This document shows, piece after piece, positions 36,010 to 45,157 of a DNA stretch of 64,000 bases. The position numbers and the translations under genes are program-made. The notes beneath the pieces were generated by a model that was given only the letters and a program-made list of their open reading frames with translations, was not told the DNA's origin and did not search any database. The DNA comes from Pseudomonas fulva NBRC 16637 = DSM 17717 (GTDB lineage: Bacteria > Pseudomonadota > Gammaproteobacteria > Pseudomonadales > Pseudomonadaceae). Position 1 is the stretch's first letter, and each line of letters begins with the position of its first letter. The stretch lies in contig NZ_BBIQ01000001.1 of NCBI RefSeq assembly GCF_000730565.1, forward strand, positions 62,001 to 126,000, read 5' to 3'.

Positions 36010-36906
36010 ATGCATCTGCGCTTTCTGCTGCTGTGTACGTTAACCCTGGTCAGCGCCTCTAGCCTGGGGGTGACACTGCACCCCGTCACCGACGAAACGG
36101 GCAGGGTTTCCTATGCGCAGCGACCCGGCCCGGGCATCAAGCCCACGGTCGTGGATGAGTCCACCGTGGAAATCAACGAACACGACGTGCGCCTCAACGC
36201 GATCGTGTTTCAGGGCGGTGTGAGCTTCTCGGCCCGCAACGAATTGCCAGTCGCGGTGCAGGTGGAACTGCGCCTGGATAATCTGGTGAATGCGCAGGGT
36301 GGCGATGCGCCGCGAACCGTGCGGCGTCTGTTGCCGCCGCGATCGACGCAAGTACTCAGCATCGTCCGGGGACAGCCAGGCAAGTTGCTCAACTACCGTT
36401 CGACGCTGCTGCAGGCCATGGGCGACCCCGGCAAGCGCCCGCAAGGTTATCGTTATGCGTTTCCATGGGTGGGTGGGCCGTTTCGGGTGACCCAGGGGCC
36501 CAATGGCAGGTTCAGCCACTTCGGGCCCAAAGGGCGCTATGCAATGGACATCGCCATGCCCGAAGGCACGACCATTGTGGCGGCACGCGAAGGGGTGGTG
36601 GTGAGCACGCGTAGCGAGCAGAGCGGGCGAGGGGACAATCCCTCGGGCAACTTTGTCCGCATCCTGCACCCTGACGGCACCATGGGGGTGTACCTGCACT
36701 TGATGAGGGGGTCGATCGTGGTCGCGTCTGGGCAGCGTGTGCGCCAAGGGCAGGTGCTGGCCAGGTCGGGCAACACGGGTAACAGCACCGGGCCCCATCT
36801 GCACTTCGTGGTTCAGCGCAACGTGGGGCTGGCGCTCGAGTCGATTCCCTATCGGTTCGACCGGCCGATCAGTGGGCTGCCCGACTACACCGCAGGCAAC
36901 CCCTGA
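36010..36906 (+). CDS. M23 (LytM-type) metallopeptidase, secreted
   Basis: 298 residues from ATG 36010, with a signal peptide (about 1-20). The C-terminal LytM domain (about 150-275) keeps the catalytic layout: SHFGPKGRYAMDIAMPEGT (His, Asp), GVYLHLMRGS and the HLH of TGPHLHFVVQRN. It should cleave peptide crosslinks of peptidoglycan or related substrates in the periplasm. The N-terminal part is a beta-rich region unlike the coiled-coil of EnvC. Its stop lies inside the terminator stem that follows. Confidence 0.9.
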   Translation: MHLRFLLLCTLTLVSASSLGVTLHPVTDETGRVSYAQRPGPGIKPTVVDESTVEINEHDVRLNAIVFQGGVSFSARNELPVAVQVELRLDNLVNAQGGDAPRTVRRLLPPRSTQVLSIVRGQPGKLLNYRSTLLQAMGDPGKRPQGYRYAFPWVGGPFRVTQGPNGRFSHFGPKGRYAMDIAMPEGTTIVAAREGVVVSTRSEQSGRGDNPSGNFVRILHPDGTMGVYLHLMRGSIVVASGQRVRQGQVLARSGNTGNSTGPHLHFVVQRNVGLALESIPYRFDRPISGLPDYTAGNP

Positions 36907-36933
36907 TCAGGGCTGGACCGAGCCAGGGGTTTT
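36898..36933 (+). terminator. Terminator of M23 peptidase gene
   Basis: AACCCCTG (overlapping the stop codon) pairs with CAGGGGTT, enclosing an inner GGCT/AGCC stem, followed by TTTTATAA. Confidence 0.7.
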
Positions 36934-36939
36934 ATAAGC

Positions 36940-38280
36940 TCAGTCCAGCTTGAGCACTTTGGCCAGCACGATCTTGGGGCCTTTCATCTTCTTGACGATG
37001 ATGCGCAGCCCTTCGACCTCGAGCACTTCTTCTTCTTCCGGTACGCGCTTGAGCGTTTCGTAGACCAGGCCGGCCAGTGTTTCTGCCTCGATATGGTCCA
37101 GGTCCACGCCCAGCAAGCGCTCGACCTTGAACAGCGGGGTATCGCCGCGCACCAACAGCTTTCCTGGCTGATAGGCCAGGATGCCGCGCTCGGTCTTGCG
37201 GTGTTCGTCCTGGATGTCGCCCACCAGCACTTCCAGCACATCCTCCATGGTCAGGTAACCGATGACCTTGCCATCGGCCTCCTCGACCAGCACGAAGTGC
37301 GCACCGCCCTTGCGGAACTGCTCGAGCAACTGGGACAGCGGCATGTGCCTGGAAACGCGCTCCAGGGGACGAGCCAGGTCTTCCAGGTCAATGGTTTCTG
37401 GCAGGTGCTCGAGTTCGGCGAGTTCGAGCAGCAGGTCCTTGATGTGCAGCAGGCCCGTGAACTCCTCACGCTCGGTGTCGTACACCGGGTAGCGGCTGAA
37501 CTTGTGACGACGGATCAGGGCCAGTATCTGCTTGAGCGGGGCATGGGCATCAATGATGACCATGTCTTCGCGAGAGTTGGCCCAGTCCACCACCTCCAGT
37601 TCACCCATTTCCACGGCGGATGCCAGCACGCGCATGCCTTGATCGCTTGGGTCCTGGCCACGGCTGGAGTGCAGGATCAGCTTGAGCTCTTCCCGGCTGT
37701 AATGATGCTCGTGGTGCGGGCCGGGTTCGCCTTGGCCGGCAATGCGCAGGATGGTGTTGGCGCTGGCATTGAGCAGGTAGATGGCCGGGTACATCAGCCA
37801 GTAGAACAGGTACAGCGGTACTGCGGTCCACAGCGACAACAGTTCCGGCTTGCGAATGGCCCACGATTTGGGCGCCAGCTCACCGACCACGATGTGCAGG
37901 TAGGAGATCACGAAGAAGGCGACGAAGAACGAGACGGCCTTGATCAGCTCGGGGGTATCAACGCCAAAGTAGGCCAGCAGCGGTTCGAGCAAGTGCGCGA
38001 AGGCCGGCTCGCCCACCCAGCCCAGCCCTAGCGAAGCCAGGGTGATGCCGAGCTGGCATGCCGAGAGGTAGGCATCGAGCTGGTTGTGAACCTTGCGCAG
38101 AATGCTGCCGCGCCAGCCGTGCTGCTCGGCGATGGCGTCCACGCGGGTTGCGCGCAGCTTGACCATGGCGAACTCGGCGGCGACGAAGAAGCCGTTGAGC
38201 AGCACCAGGACCAAAGCAAAAATGATCATGCCGAAATCGGCGAACAGGGAGGTGAAGCTGATACCAGGGGAAGGGTCCAT
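36940..38280 (-). CDS. HlyC/CorC-family (CNNM-CBS) membrane protein
   Basis: 446 residues from ATG 38280; a longer frame adds only unlike sequence. N-terminal CNNM/DUF21 membrane domain with IIFALVLVLLNGFFVAAEFA and GITLASLGLGWVGEPAFA, then two CBS domains (about 220-335) and a C-terminal CorC/HlyC domain (about 345-440). Members are proposed magnesium/cobalt or sodium-linked efflux proteins. It lies downstream of phoBR on the same strand, separated by a hairpin terminator. Confidence 0.92.
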   Translation of the reverse strand: MDPSPGISFTSLFADFGMIIFALVLVLLNGFFVAAEFAMVKLRATRVDAIAEQHGWRGSILRKVHNQLDAYLSACQLGITLASLGLGWVGEPAFAHLLEPLLAYFGVDTPELIKAVSFFVAFFVISYLHIVVGELAPKSWAIRKPELLSLWTAVPLYLFYWLMYPAIYLLNASANTILRIAGQGEPGPHHEHHYSREELKLILHSSRGQDPSDQGMRVLASAVEMGELEVVDWANSREDMVIIDAHAPLKQILALIRRHKFSRYPVYDTEREEFTGLLHIKDLLLELAELEHLPETIDLEDLARPLERVSRHMPLSQLLEQFRKGGAHFVLVEEADGKVIGYLTMEDVLEVLVGDIQDEHRKTERGILAYQPGKLLVRGDTPLFKVERLLGVDLDHIEAETLAGLVYETLKRVPEEEEVLEVEGLRIIVKKMKGPKIVLAKVLKLD

Positions 38281-38309
38281 GATGGAGTTTTTACGGGATC
38301 CGTCTTGAA

Positions 38310-38338
38310 GATGAGAAAAGTGCCGGCTCCAGCCGGCG
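38310..38338 (-). terminator. Terminator of phoBR
   Basis: On the minus strand: GCCGGCT, 2-nt loop, AGCCGGC then ACTTTTCTC, about 80 nt past the phoR stop and before the CorC-like gene. Confidence 0.55.
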
Positions 38339-38419
38339 CAAGGGATCAAATGTAGCGGCTAGGGCCGCAAAAGCAAAGGGCAGCCCATTGATCGGTGCTG
38401 CAAAGTGGCCCGAACGGCC

Positions 38420-39727
38420 TCAAACCGTGCCCGTGATCTGTTGCGCCGCTGCAAAATGGCAGGTGAAGGTGCTGCCGTGGCCTGGCACGCTGCTGATCTC
38501 CAGGCGCCCGCGGTGGCGCATCAGCACATGCTTGACGATGGCCAGCCCAAGGCCCGTACCACCGGTATGGGACGCACGGCTCGAATCCACCCGATAGAAC
38601 CGCTCCGTCAGCCGTGGCAGGTGCTTGGCATCGATGCCGGGCCCTGAGTCCTGCACCGACAGATGGGCGCCCTGGGCATCGGCCCACCAACGAATGCGAA
38701 TGCTGCCCTCGTCCTGCGTGTACTTGACGGCATTGAATACCAGGTTGGAAAAAGCGCTGCGCAATTCCGACTCGCTGCCTTTGAGCCAGATGCCTGGCTC
38801 GGCTTCCAGGGTGATGCGCTGATTGCGGGGCCCGGACAACGCCTGCGCGTCCTGCTTGATCGCATTGAGCAGGGTGTCCACGGCCACTGGCTGGTTGTCG
38901 GATGGGTAGTCGGTGGCCTCCAGCTTGGCCAACAGCAGCAGGTCGTTGAGCAGCGTTTGCATGCGCGAGCCCTGTTGGCTCATCTGCTGCAACGCTCGAC
39001 GCCAGCGGGGGTTCACGTCCTCGACGTTATCCAGCAGGGTTTCCAGGTAGCCGGCGATCACGGTCAGCGGCGTTCGCAGTTCGTGGGACACGTTGGCTAC
39101 GAAATCCTTGCGCATCTGTTCGAGCTGGTGGATGCGGGTCACGTCCCGAACCAGCATCAGGTGCTCGTTGTTGCCGTAGCGTGTGATGTGCAGTTGCACC
39201 CGCATGCGATCGTTGATGGGTGAGGGAATCTCCAGTGGCTCGACATAGTTCTCGGCTTCGAAGTATTCCTTGAAGCGCGGATGTCGCACCAGGTTGGTGA
39301 CCTGCTGGCCGCCGTCCTGGGGTGTCTTGAAGCCCAGGAGCGTCTCGGCTGCGCGGTTCCACCACTCCAGGTTGCCGTGGCTGTCGAGCATGATCACCGC
39401 GTCACGTAGCGCCGCGGTGGACTCCTGAACCCTGTCGATCACTGCTTGAAGCCTGCCACGCACACGCTGATCGCGGCGTTGCAGATGGTAGATGCTGTCG
39501 AACACCTCGCCCCACAGGCCGTAGCCGTCAGGCGGTGCTTCGTCCGGTTGGTGATTGCGCAGCCAAGCATGCAGGCGCAGCAGTTGCTTGAGCGTCCAGC
39601 CCAGGTAGAGGGCCAGGCCAATGGCCAGGCTCCAGCCATAGTAGCCACTGATCAGGCCACCGATCAGGCAGAGGGTGATCAACAGCAGCAGGTGGCGGAT
39701 CAGGGTCGCATGCCAGTTCTGGTTCAA
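38420..39727 (-). CDS. phoR: Phosphate-regulon sensor histidine kinase
   Basis: 435 residues, TTG start with AAGGA 7 nt upstream. Two membrane segments near the N-terminus (about 10-45), a PAS domain (about 100-200), the phospho-acceptor His215 in FVANVSHELRTPL, and an ATPase domain with FSNLVFNAVKYTQ, DSGPGIDAKHLPRL and GGTGLGLAIVKH. It autophosphorylates under phosphate limitation and phosphorylates PhoB; PstSCAB-PhoU restrains it. It follows phoB by 114 bp. Confidence 0.96.
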   Translation of the reverse strand: MNQNWHATLIRHLLLLITLCLIGGLISGYYGWSLAIGLALYLGWTLKQLLRLHAWLRNHQPDEAPPDGYGLWGEVFDSIYHLQRRDQRVRGRLQAVIDRVQESTAALRDAVIMLDSHGNLEWWNRAAETLLGFKTPQDGGQQVTNLVRHPRFKEYFEAENYVEPLEIPSPINDRMRVQLHITRYGNNEHLMLVRDVTRIHQLEQMRKDFVANVSHELRTPLTVIAGYLETLLDNVEDVNPRWRRALQQMSQQGSRMQTLLNDLLLLAKLEATDYPSDNQPVAVDTLLNAIKQDAQALSGPRNQRITLEAEPGIWLKGSESELRSAFSNLVFNAVKYTQDEGSIRIRWWADAQGAHLSVQDSGPGIDAKHLPRLTERFYRVDSSRASHTGGTGLGLAIVKHVLMRHRGRLEISSVPGHGSTFTCHFAAAQQITGTV

Positions 39728-39841
39728 TTGGGGATCCTTCGAATCCAGCGATCAACAGCAAGTACGAACCTGCACGCAGAAGCGGATCGGTAGCGCGTTC
39801 ACGTCCATTCGACGGCCTTGAGCCGAGAGCTGCGTTTCAGG

Positions 39842-40531
39842 TCAGACCTTGGTCGAAAAGCGGTAGCCTGTGCCGCGCACCGTTTGTACCAGATTTTCAT
39901 AGGCCTCACCCAGCGCCTTTCGCAAGCGGCGAATGTGGACATCGACCGTGCGTTCCTCGACGTAGACATTGCCCCCCCAGACCTGGTCCAGCAACTGGCC
40001 GCGGGTATAGGCGCGTTCCTGGTGGGTCATGAAGAATTGCAGCAGGCGGTACTCGGTAGGCCCCATCTCGGCCGGCTTGCCATCGATGGTGACGCGATGG
40101 CTGATAGGGTCCAGCAGCAGTCCGCCGACCTCGATGGGGGTCTCGCCATCACTGGGGCCGGTGCGTCGCAGCACTGCCTTGAGGCGGGCCACCAGTTCAC
40201 GCGGCGAAAACGGCTTGGTGATGTAGTCGTCCGCACCCACTTCCAGGCCTTGGATCTTGTTGTCTTCCTCGCCCTTGGCGGTAAGCATGATGATCGGAAT
40301 GTCCCCGGTCAGCTCGTCGCGCTTCAGCCGCCGGGCCAGCTCGATGCCCGAGGTGCCGGGAAGCATCCAGTCCAGCAGGATCAGGTCCGGCTTACGGTCG
40401 ACGATGATGGCATGGGCCTGTTGGGAGCTTTCTGCTTCCAGGCACTCATAACCTGCCATCTCCAGGGCCACGGCAATCATCTCGCGGATGGGCGCCTCGT
40501 CGTCGACGATCAGAATATTCCTGCCAGCCAT
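39842..40531 (-). CDS. phoB: Phosphate-regulon response regulator
   Basis: 229 residues from ATG 40531: AGGAGAGG lies 8 nt upstream, which rules out the in-frame TTG at 40537. Receiver domain (1-120) with D54 ([10 protein letters not shown]), T and K positions normal ([17 protein letters not shown]), and an OmpR-type winged helix (about 130-225; [24 protein letters not shown]). Phosphorylated PhoB binds Pho boxes, including the three seen here and its own. Confidence 0.97.
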   Translation of the reverse strand: MAGRNILIVDDEAPIREMIAVALEMAGYECLEAESSQQAHAIIVDRKPDLILLDWMLPGTSGIELARRLKRDELTGDIPIIMLTAKGEEDNKIQGLEVGADDYITKPFSPRELVARLKAVLRRTGPSDGETPIEVGGLLLDPISHRVTIDGKPAEMGPTEYRLLQFFMTHQERAYTRGQLLDQVWGGNVYVEERTVDVHIRRLRKALGEAYENLVQTVRGTGYRFSTKV

Positions 40532-40585
40532 GCTCAAAACCTCTCCTGGATTCGCTGTCTTGGCCCCGCATTAGATAACGGAATT

Positions 40586-40603
40586 ATTGCAGCTGTGTGA
40601 CAG
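40586..40603 (-). promoter_or_regulatory. Pho box upstream of phoB
   Basis: On the minus strand: CTGTCAC, 4 nt, CTGCAAT, an 11-bp-spaced direct repeat with 6/7 and 5/7 matches to CTGTCAT, about 55 nt before the phoB start. It indicates autoregulation and could also affect the divergent gene at 40704. Confidence 0.7.
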
Positions 40604-40703
40604 GGTATTGGCGGTTCTCGCGACATTCAATGACTGGGCTAGGCTTCACAGGGCGGCGGTTGCGCCTGCAACCGAACCTTTTCCTCACGACACGGTGAAT
40701 CCA

Positions 40704-41075
40704 ATGACACGACATACGCTGAGCTGGATGGCCCTTTGCGCGGCCTTTTCGCTACCGGGCATCGCCTTGGCCGAGCCGGCCATGGAAAAGGAGGGCATGT
40801 GGGTGAATGACCAGGGCATGACGCTCTATACCTTCGACAAGGACACCGGTGGCAAGTCGATGTGCAACGGCGAGTGTGCCAGCAATTGGCCGCCCTTGAT
40901 GGTCAAGGCCGAGGATCAGGCAGCCGAAGGCAAATGGACCGTGGTCATGCGTGATGACGGCAGCAAGCAATGGGCCTATGCCGGCAAGCCGCTGTATACC
41001 TTCGTCAAGGACAAGCAGGCGGGGGACAGGCACGGTGACGGGGTCAAGGACGTCTGGCACATTGCCAAACCCTGA
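40704..41075 (+). CDS. Secreted lipoprotein-repeat protein (COG4315 type)
   Basis: 123 residues from ATG 40704, signal peptide (about 1-22, ending ALA). Two copies of the COG4315 unit: GMTLYTFDKDTGGKSMCNGECASNWPPL and KPLYTFVKDKQAGDRHGDGVKDVWH. The two cysteines (CNGEC) are typical. Periplasmic; function unknown. It is divergent from phoB and may share its promoter region with the Pho box. Confidence 0.88.
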   Translation: MTRHTLSWMALCAAFSLPGIALAEPAMEKEGMWVNDQGMTLYTFDKDTGGKSMCNGECASNWPPLMVKAEDQAAEGKWTVVMRDDGSKQWAYAGKPLYTFVKDKQAGDRHGDGVKDVWHIAKP

Positions 41076-41138
41076 TGGGTTAGCCACACGGCCTCTCACC
41101 TGAACAGGTCGCCATGCGGTGTGGACCACGCGGACCTT

Positions 41139-41162
41139 GCTGAGGCGGTACCGCGCCTCAGC
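41139..41162. terminator. Convergent hairpin between COG4315 gene and ubiA
   Basis: GCTGAGGCG, 6-nt loop, CGCCTCAGC: a 9-bp stem 8 nt before the ubiA stop. No T-run; placed to separate convergent transcripts. Confidence 0.5.
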
Positions 41163-41169
41163 GCACCGC

Positions 41170-42060
41170 TCAACGCAGCGCGTAATCCAGTACCACGCCC
41201 ATGAACACCAGCAACCCGGCCCAGTGGTTGTGCAGGAACGCCTTGAAGCATGCCTCTCGGTCCAGGCGGCGTGTGGACCAGAATTCCCAGACGAAACAGC
41301 ACGCGGCGCCCAGCAGGCCCAGGTAGAACCAGCCGCCGAGGGCGAAGCTGCTGCCGGCCAGCATCAGGCAGCCCAGCGAAAGCCCCTGCAAGCTCAGGAT
41401 GATCACCCGGTCAGCCTCGCCAAACAGGATGGCCGTGGACTTCACACCGATCTTCAGGTCATCGTCGCGATCGACCATGGCGTAGTAGGTATCGTAAGCC
41501 ACCGTCCACAGCAGATTGGCGATGTACAGTAGCCAGGCGGCGGCCGGCAGCTCACCTCCGGCCGCGGTGAAGGCCATGGGAATGCCCCATGAATAGGCGG
41601 CGCCCAGCACCACTTGTGGGTAATAGGTGTAGCGCTTCATGAAGGGGTAGCAGAACGCGAGCGCGACCGCCGCGAACGAAAGCCAGACGGTTTCGCTGTT
41701 GGTGCACAGCACCAGCAGGAAACTCACGCCCACCAGGACGGCAAACAGCGTCAGCGCTTCGCGTGGGCGTACACGCCCACTGGCCAAAGGTCGATCAGCG
41801 GTGCGCTTGACGTGCCCATCCACTTTGCGGTCGGCAAAATCATTGATGCAGCAACCGGCGGCGCGCATGAGCACCACACCCAACCCGAAGATCAGCACAT
41901 TGGCCAACGTCGGTGAACCCTGACCGGCAATCCACACCGCCGACAGGGTTGGCCAGAGCAGCAGATAAATGCCGATGGGCCTGTCCATACGGCTTAGCTG
42001 GACAAAGTCCCAAGCGCGCGGGTGAAGGCGGTTCAACGACTTGAGCAGTTGCACGTACAT
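41170..42060 (-). CDS. ubiA: 4-hydroxybenzoate octaprenyltransferase
   Basis: 296 residues from ATG 42060. A UbiA prenyltransferase with about eight membrane helices and both aspartate-rich motifs: [20 protein letters not shown] and [20 protein letters not shown]. It joins a polyprenyl chain to 4-hydroxybenzoate at the inner membrane, the second step of ubiquinone synthesis. Its ATG overlaps the ubiC stop (TGATG), so the pair is translationally coupled. Confidence 0.97.
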   Translation of the reverse strand: MYVQLLKSLNRLHPRAWDFVQLSRMDRPIGIYLLLWPTLSAVWIAGQGSPTLANVLIFGLGVVLMRAAGCCINDFADRKVDGHVKRTADRPLASGRVRPREALTLFAVLVGVSFLLVLCTNSETVWLSFAAVALAFCYPFMKRYTYYPQVVLGAAYSWGIPMAFTAAGGELPAAAWLLYIANLLWTVAYDTYYAMVDRDDDLKIGVKSTAILFGEADRVIILSLQGLSLGCLMLAGSSFALGGWFYLGLLGAACCFVWEFWSTRRLDREACFKAFLHNHWAGLLVFMGVVLDYALR

Positions 42061-42617
42061 CAACGGGTATCCTCGCGTGCCGCCTGCCACAACGCCGGCA
42101 GAAATACTTCGGCGACGAGCAGGTCGAGTCCATCTCGGGAGAAGCGTGAACGGCGTCCCCACAGGCCTGGGCTTGCGACTTCAGCGGGCAGCCAGGTTTC
42201 GGGGTAATGGCATGCCTGCAAGGGGTGGCGGGTGAACGCTCTGTCGCAGAACAGCAGCTCGCCCAGCGAGCGACTGCCGAGCGACTCGAGGTCCAGGCCG
42301 CCACGTTCCAGCGCCACACGGCTGGCCACGCTGCGGGCAAATACCCACGGCTGACCATGCCCGCGCAGGAACACCTCCCTGACCCAACCCTGGGCGCCGG
42401 GCGCGATGCCAAGGGCCAGGCATTCATCTTCGCGCAGCGGCTGCCAGCCTTCGAACAGTGGCGTTACGCAGAAATCGTCGCCGGACAGTCGAGTCAGCCG
42501 ACGTGTGAGCGAGCCCTCATCGAATAACCAGTCCAGCATGGAGGTGGCGAGGCTGGCCTGCACCTGTGGATACGCTAGCCACGCGACAGCGGCTGCGTGC
42601 GGGGTTGGGTACGACAC
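42060..42617 (-). CDS. ubiC: Chorismate--pyruvate lyase
   Basis: 185 residues, GTG start at 42617 without a strong ribosome site. The UbiC pattern is clear: [53 protein letters not shown] and [22 protein letters not shown]. It splits chorismate into 4-hydroxybenzoate and pyruvate, making the substrate of the next gene, ubiA. Confidence 0.95.
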   Translation of the reverse strand: MSYPTPHAAAVAWLAYPQVQASLATSMLDWLFDEGSLTRRLTRLSGDDFCVTPLFEGWQPLREDECLALGIAPGAQGWVREVFLRGHGQPWVFARSVASRVALERGGLDLESLGSRSLGELLFCDRAFTRHPLQACHYPETWLPAEVASPGLWGRRSRFSRDGLDLLVAEVFLPALWQAAREDTR

Positions 42618-42784
42618 GTCGGTCTGCTTGTTACAACCAAAGAGGCCGCGAGCTTAGCATGAATGCCCCGACTGCTTGCATACTGCCGGCAGGGCCGCTA
42701 CAAAGCCTTTCGATTGCACCTTGGCCCGTGAAGAGGCCGCAAGTTCAAACCCAAGCCGAGCCTGAACCGAGGAAACCCGTTCCG

Positions 42785-42952
42785 ATGAAAAAGTGGCAAT
42801 GTATTGTCTGCGGTCTGATCTATGACGAAGCCGATGGCTGGCCGGATGATGGAATCGCACCCGGCACGCGCTGGGAAGACGTACCCGAAGACTGGCTCTG
42901 CCCGGACTGCGGGGTTGGCAAGAGCGACTTTGAAATGATCGCCATCGGTTGA
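42785..42952 (+). CDS. rubA: Rubredoxin
   Basis: 55 residues, ATG at 42785 after GGAAACC. Iron is held by four cysteines in two CxxC pairs: C6-C9 (CIVCG) and C39-C42 (CPDCG). It carries single electrons, passed on from the reductase encoded 14 bp downstream, for example to an alkane hydroxylase or an oxidative-stress enzyme. The 167-bp gap with the divergent ubiC holds both promoters. Confidence 0.96.
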   Translation: MKKWQCIVCGLIYDEADGWPDDGIAPGTRWEDVPEDWLCPDCGVGKSDFEMIAIG

Positions 42953-42966
42953 TCGAGGAAACCCCT

Positions 42967-44115
42967 ATGACGCCTCCTATAGTCATCATCGGCACCGGGC
43001 TTGCGGGCTACAACCTCGCCCGGGAATTGCGCAAGTTTGATGCGCTCACACCCGTGCTGATGATCACTGCCGATGATGGGCGGTCCTATTCCAAGCCCAT
43101 GCTTTCGACCGGCTTTGCCAAGCAGAAGGACGCCGAGGGGTTGTGCATGGCCGAGCCCGGCGCCATGGCCGAGCAATTGAACGTCGAGGTGCGCACGCAT
43201 ACGCGCATAACGGGTATCGACCCAGGCCACAAGCGCCTGTGGATCGGCGAGGAGGCAGTGCCCTATCGTGACCTCGTCCTGGCGCTGGGTGCACAGACCA
43301 TCAGCGTGCCTGTCGAAGGGGATGCCAGCGACCTGATGTTCCCGATCAACGACCTTGAAGACTACGCGCGCCTGCGTGCTGCGGCTGACGGCAAGCAGCG
43401 GGTGTTGATCCTGGGCGCCGGTCTTATCGGCTGTGAGTTTGCCAACGACATGCGTCTTGGCGGCTTCGAGGTCGACGTGGTCGCGCCCTGCGAGCAGATC
43501 ATGCCCACCCTGTTGCACCCGGCGGCGGCACAGGCGGTACAGGGCGGGCTGCAGGGTATCGGTATTCGTTTTCATCTCGGGCCCGTGCTGACGCGCTTGC
43601 AGCGCCAGGGTGACGGCGTGTGCGCACAGTTGTCCGACGGCCAGGTCATCGCATGCGATCTGGTCGTGTCGGCCGTAGGCCTGCGCCCCCGAACGGACCT
43701 GGCTGCCGCAGCTGGCCTGCAGACGGGGCGGGGTATCCGTGTGGACCGGTTTCTGCGTACCTCTCATGCCAATATCCACGCCTTGGGCGACTGCGCCGAG
43801 GTGGACGGCATCAACCTGCTGTACGTCATGCCGTTGATGAGTGGTGTTCGAGCACTGGCGCAGACGCTGACAGGCACCCCCACTGCCGTCAGCTATGGGC
43901 CCATGCCCATCACGGTCAAGACGCCTGCCTGTCCTCTGGTGGTTTCGCCACCAGCGAATGGACAAGTCGGGACGTGGCAGGCGGAGGGGGAGGGCAATGA
44001 CGTCAAGGCGCTCTGCCATGCAGCCGATGGCCAGCTGATCGGGTACGCCCTTACGGGCAATGCCGTGATGGAACGACTGACCCTCAATCGCCAGCTGCCA
44101 CCGGTTATGGCGTAA
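42967..44115 (+). CDS. rubB: Rubredoxin--NAD+ reductase
   Basis: 382 residues from ATG 42967 with GAGGAAA upstream. A FAD/NAD(P)H disulfide-reductase-like fold: [19 protein letters not shown] (FAD), [16 protein letters not shown] (NADH), and [12 protein letters not shown] (second FAD motif). It reduces rubredoxin with NADH and is clearly paired with the preceding gene. Confidence 0.95.
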   Translation: MTPPIVIIGTGLAGYNLARELRKFDALTPVLMITADDGRSYSKPMLSTGFAKQKDAEGLCMAEPGAMAEQLNVEVRTHTRITGIDPGHKRLWIGEEAVPYRDLVLALGAQTISVPVEGDASDLMFPINDLEDYARLRAAADGKQRVLILGAGLIGCEFANDMRLGGFEVDVVAPCEQIMPTLLHPAAAQAVQGGLQGIGIRFHLGPVLTRLQRQGDGVCAQLSDGQVIACDLVVSAVGLRPRTDLAAAAGLQTGRGIRVDRFLRTSHANIHALGDCAEVDGINLLYVMPLMSGVRALAQTLTGTPTAVSYGPMPITVKTPACPLVVSPPANGQVGTWQAEGEGNDVKALCHAADGQLIGYALTGNAVMERLTLNRQLPPVMA

Positions 44116-44304
44116 ATGGCGCCCGAACTGTCGTGTATGCCTTTTTTGCGCATGCATTATGGCCGTACCGATACTGGCGCGGTACTCAAGCGCGTGCCAT
44201 TCTCACACTCGTCTGCTGCGGCTTAGAGCCTGTGGCGCCTTGAACGCTGCCCACGAGGCGGCACGGCATAACAACAAGAATCCCGTCAAAGAGGCTTCAT
44301 CATC

Positions 44305-44604
44305 ATGCGCAAACCAGAACTCGCCGCTGTCATCGCCGAGAAGACCGACCTGACCAAAGACCAGGCCAACCAGGTGCTGAACGCGATCCTCGAAAGCATT
44401 ACCCAGGCTGTGAACAACGATACAGTGACGCTGGTGGGTTTCGGCACCTTCGAGAAGCGTCATCGTGGGGCGCGGACCGGTAAAAACCCGCAGACGGGTG
44501 AGCCCGTCAAGATCAAGGCAAGTAACACGGTAGCCTTCAAGCCAGGCAAGAATTTGCGCGACAGTATCAACGTGCCTGCCAAGCCTGCCAAAAAGACGAA
44601 ATAA
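44305..44604 (+). CDS. hupA: HU-family DNA-binding protein
   Basis: 99 residues. Standard HU/IHF fold: MRKPELAAVIAEKTDLTKDQANQVL (dimer helices), VTLVGFGTFEKRHRGARTGKNPQTGEPVKI (the DNA-binding arm with its proline), and a lysine-rich tail. It compacts and bends DNA in the nucleoid. Length and the conserved arm fit HU rather than IHF; the symbol hupA is by position and should be treated as likely, not proven. A perfect hairpin follows. Confidence 0.92.
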   Translation: MRKPELAAVIAEKTDLTKDQANQVLNAILESITQAVNNDTVTLVGFGTFEKRHRGARTGKNPQTGEPVKIKASNTVAFKPGKNLRDSINVPAKPAKKTK

Positions 44605-44632
44605 CCCAGGCCTGTCAGCGTCATGACGATCG

Positions 44633-44655
44633 AACGGGCGCTGACAGCGCCCGTT
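44633..44655 (+). terminator. Terminator of HU gene
   Basis: AACGGGCGCT, 3-nt loop (gac), AGCGCCCGTT: a 10-bp perfect stem 28 nt past the stop; the tail (gccgttgc) is not a T-run. Confidence 0.6.
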
Positions 44656-44750
44656 GCCGTTGCATGCGAAAAAAGATTCGTTGAGCCCCTGCAAAGCATA
44701 TAAAGCGGATAAACTGGCGCTCACAGTCACTTTTTATACGAGACGCTTGA

Positions 44751-45125
44751 ATGAAGTTCCGCTTACTTCTCTGGGTCATGGGCCTGCTGATGGCCAGGGC
44801 AAGCCGAAACAATCCGGCTTTCCAGCAGCAGCTCAAGGGCAAGGATCTGGTATTCCAGATGCAGACCCTCGATGGCAGGATCGTCCGTCATTTCATCGTC
44901 GCCAACGAACGCATCCGTAGCAAAAGTGGCGCGTTCGCGCAGCCTGCCTTCGCCATCGCCTTCAAGGACGCTGCCTATGGCTTCACTACCTTGCAGGCGC
45001 GCAACAAGCAGCTGGCATTCATGCAGGGCATCCAGGACAAGGCGATCCAGATCAAGGGCAACCCGGCTTTGGTGATGTGGTTTCAGGGCCTGATGAAGTA
45101 CCTGAAACCAAAAAAGAAGCATTGA
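44751..45125 (+). CDS. Conserved hypothetical protein, possibly SCP2-like
   Basis: 124 residues, starting MKFRLLLWVMGLLMARASRNN, a short hydrophobic start that could be a weak membrane anchor. The rest (LDGRIVRHFIVANERIRSKSG; FAIAFKDAAYGFTTLQ; GNPALVMWFQGLMKYL) resembles the small sterol-carrier-protein-2 fold seen in lipid-binding proteins, a weak match by eye. No clear function. It stands alone after the HU gene and faces a convergent HDOD gene. Confidence 0.65.
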   Translation: MKFRLLLWVMGLLMARASRNNPAFQQQLKGKDLVFQMQTLDGRIVRHFIVANERIRSKSGAFAQPAFAIAFKDAAYGFTTLQARNKQLAFMQGIQDKAIQIKGNPALVMWFQGLMKYLKPKKKH

Positions 45126-45130
45126 CCGCG

Positions 45131-45153
45131 CAGGGGCCGAGCTAGCGCCCCTG
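45131..45153. terminator. Convergent hairpin
   Basis: CAGGGGC, 9-nt loop, GCCCCTG between the convergent genes ending at 45125 and 45158; 7-bp stem, no T-run. Confidence 0.5.
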
Positions 45154-45157
45154 TCAG

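Noticed and set aside
42566..42952. N-terminally extended rubredoxin (128 residues)
   Set aside because: The extension is low-complexity and a good ribosome site precedes the ATG at 42785, the family start.
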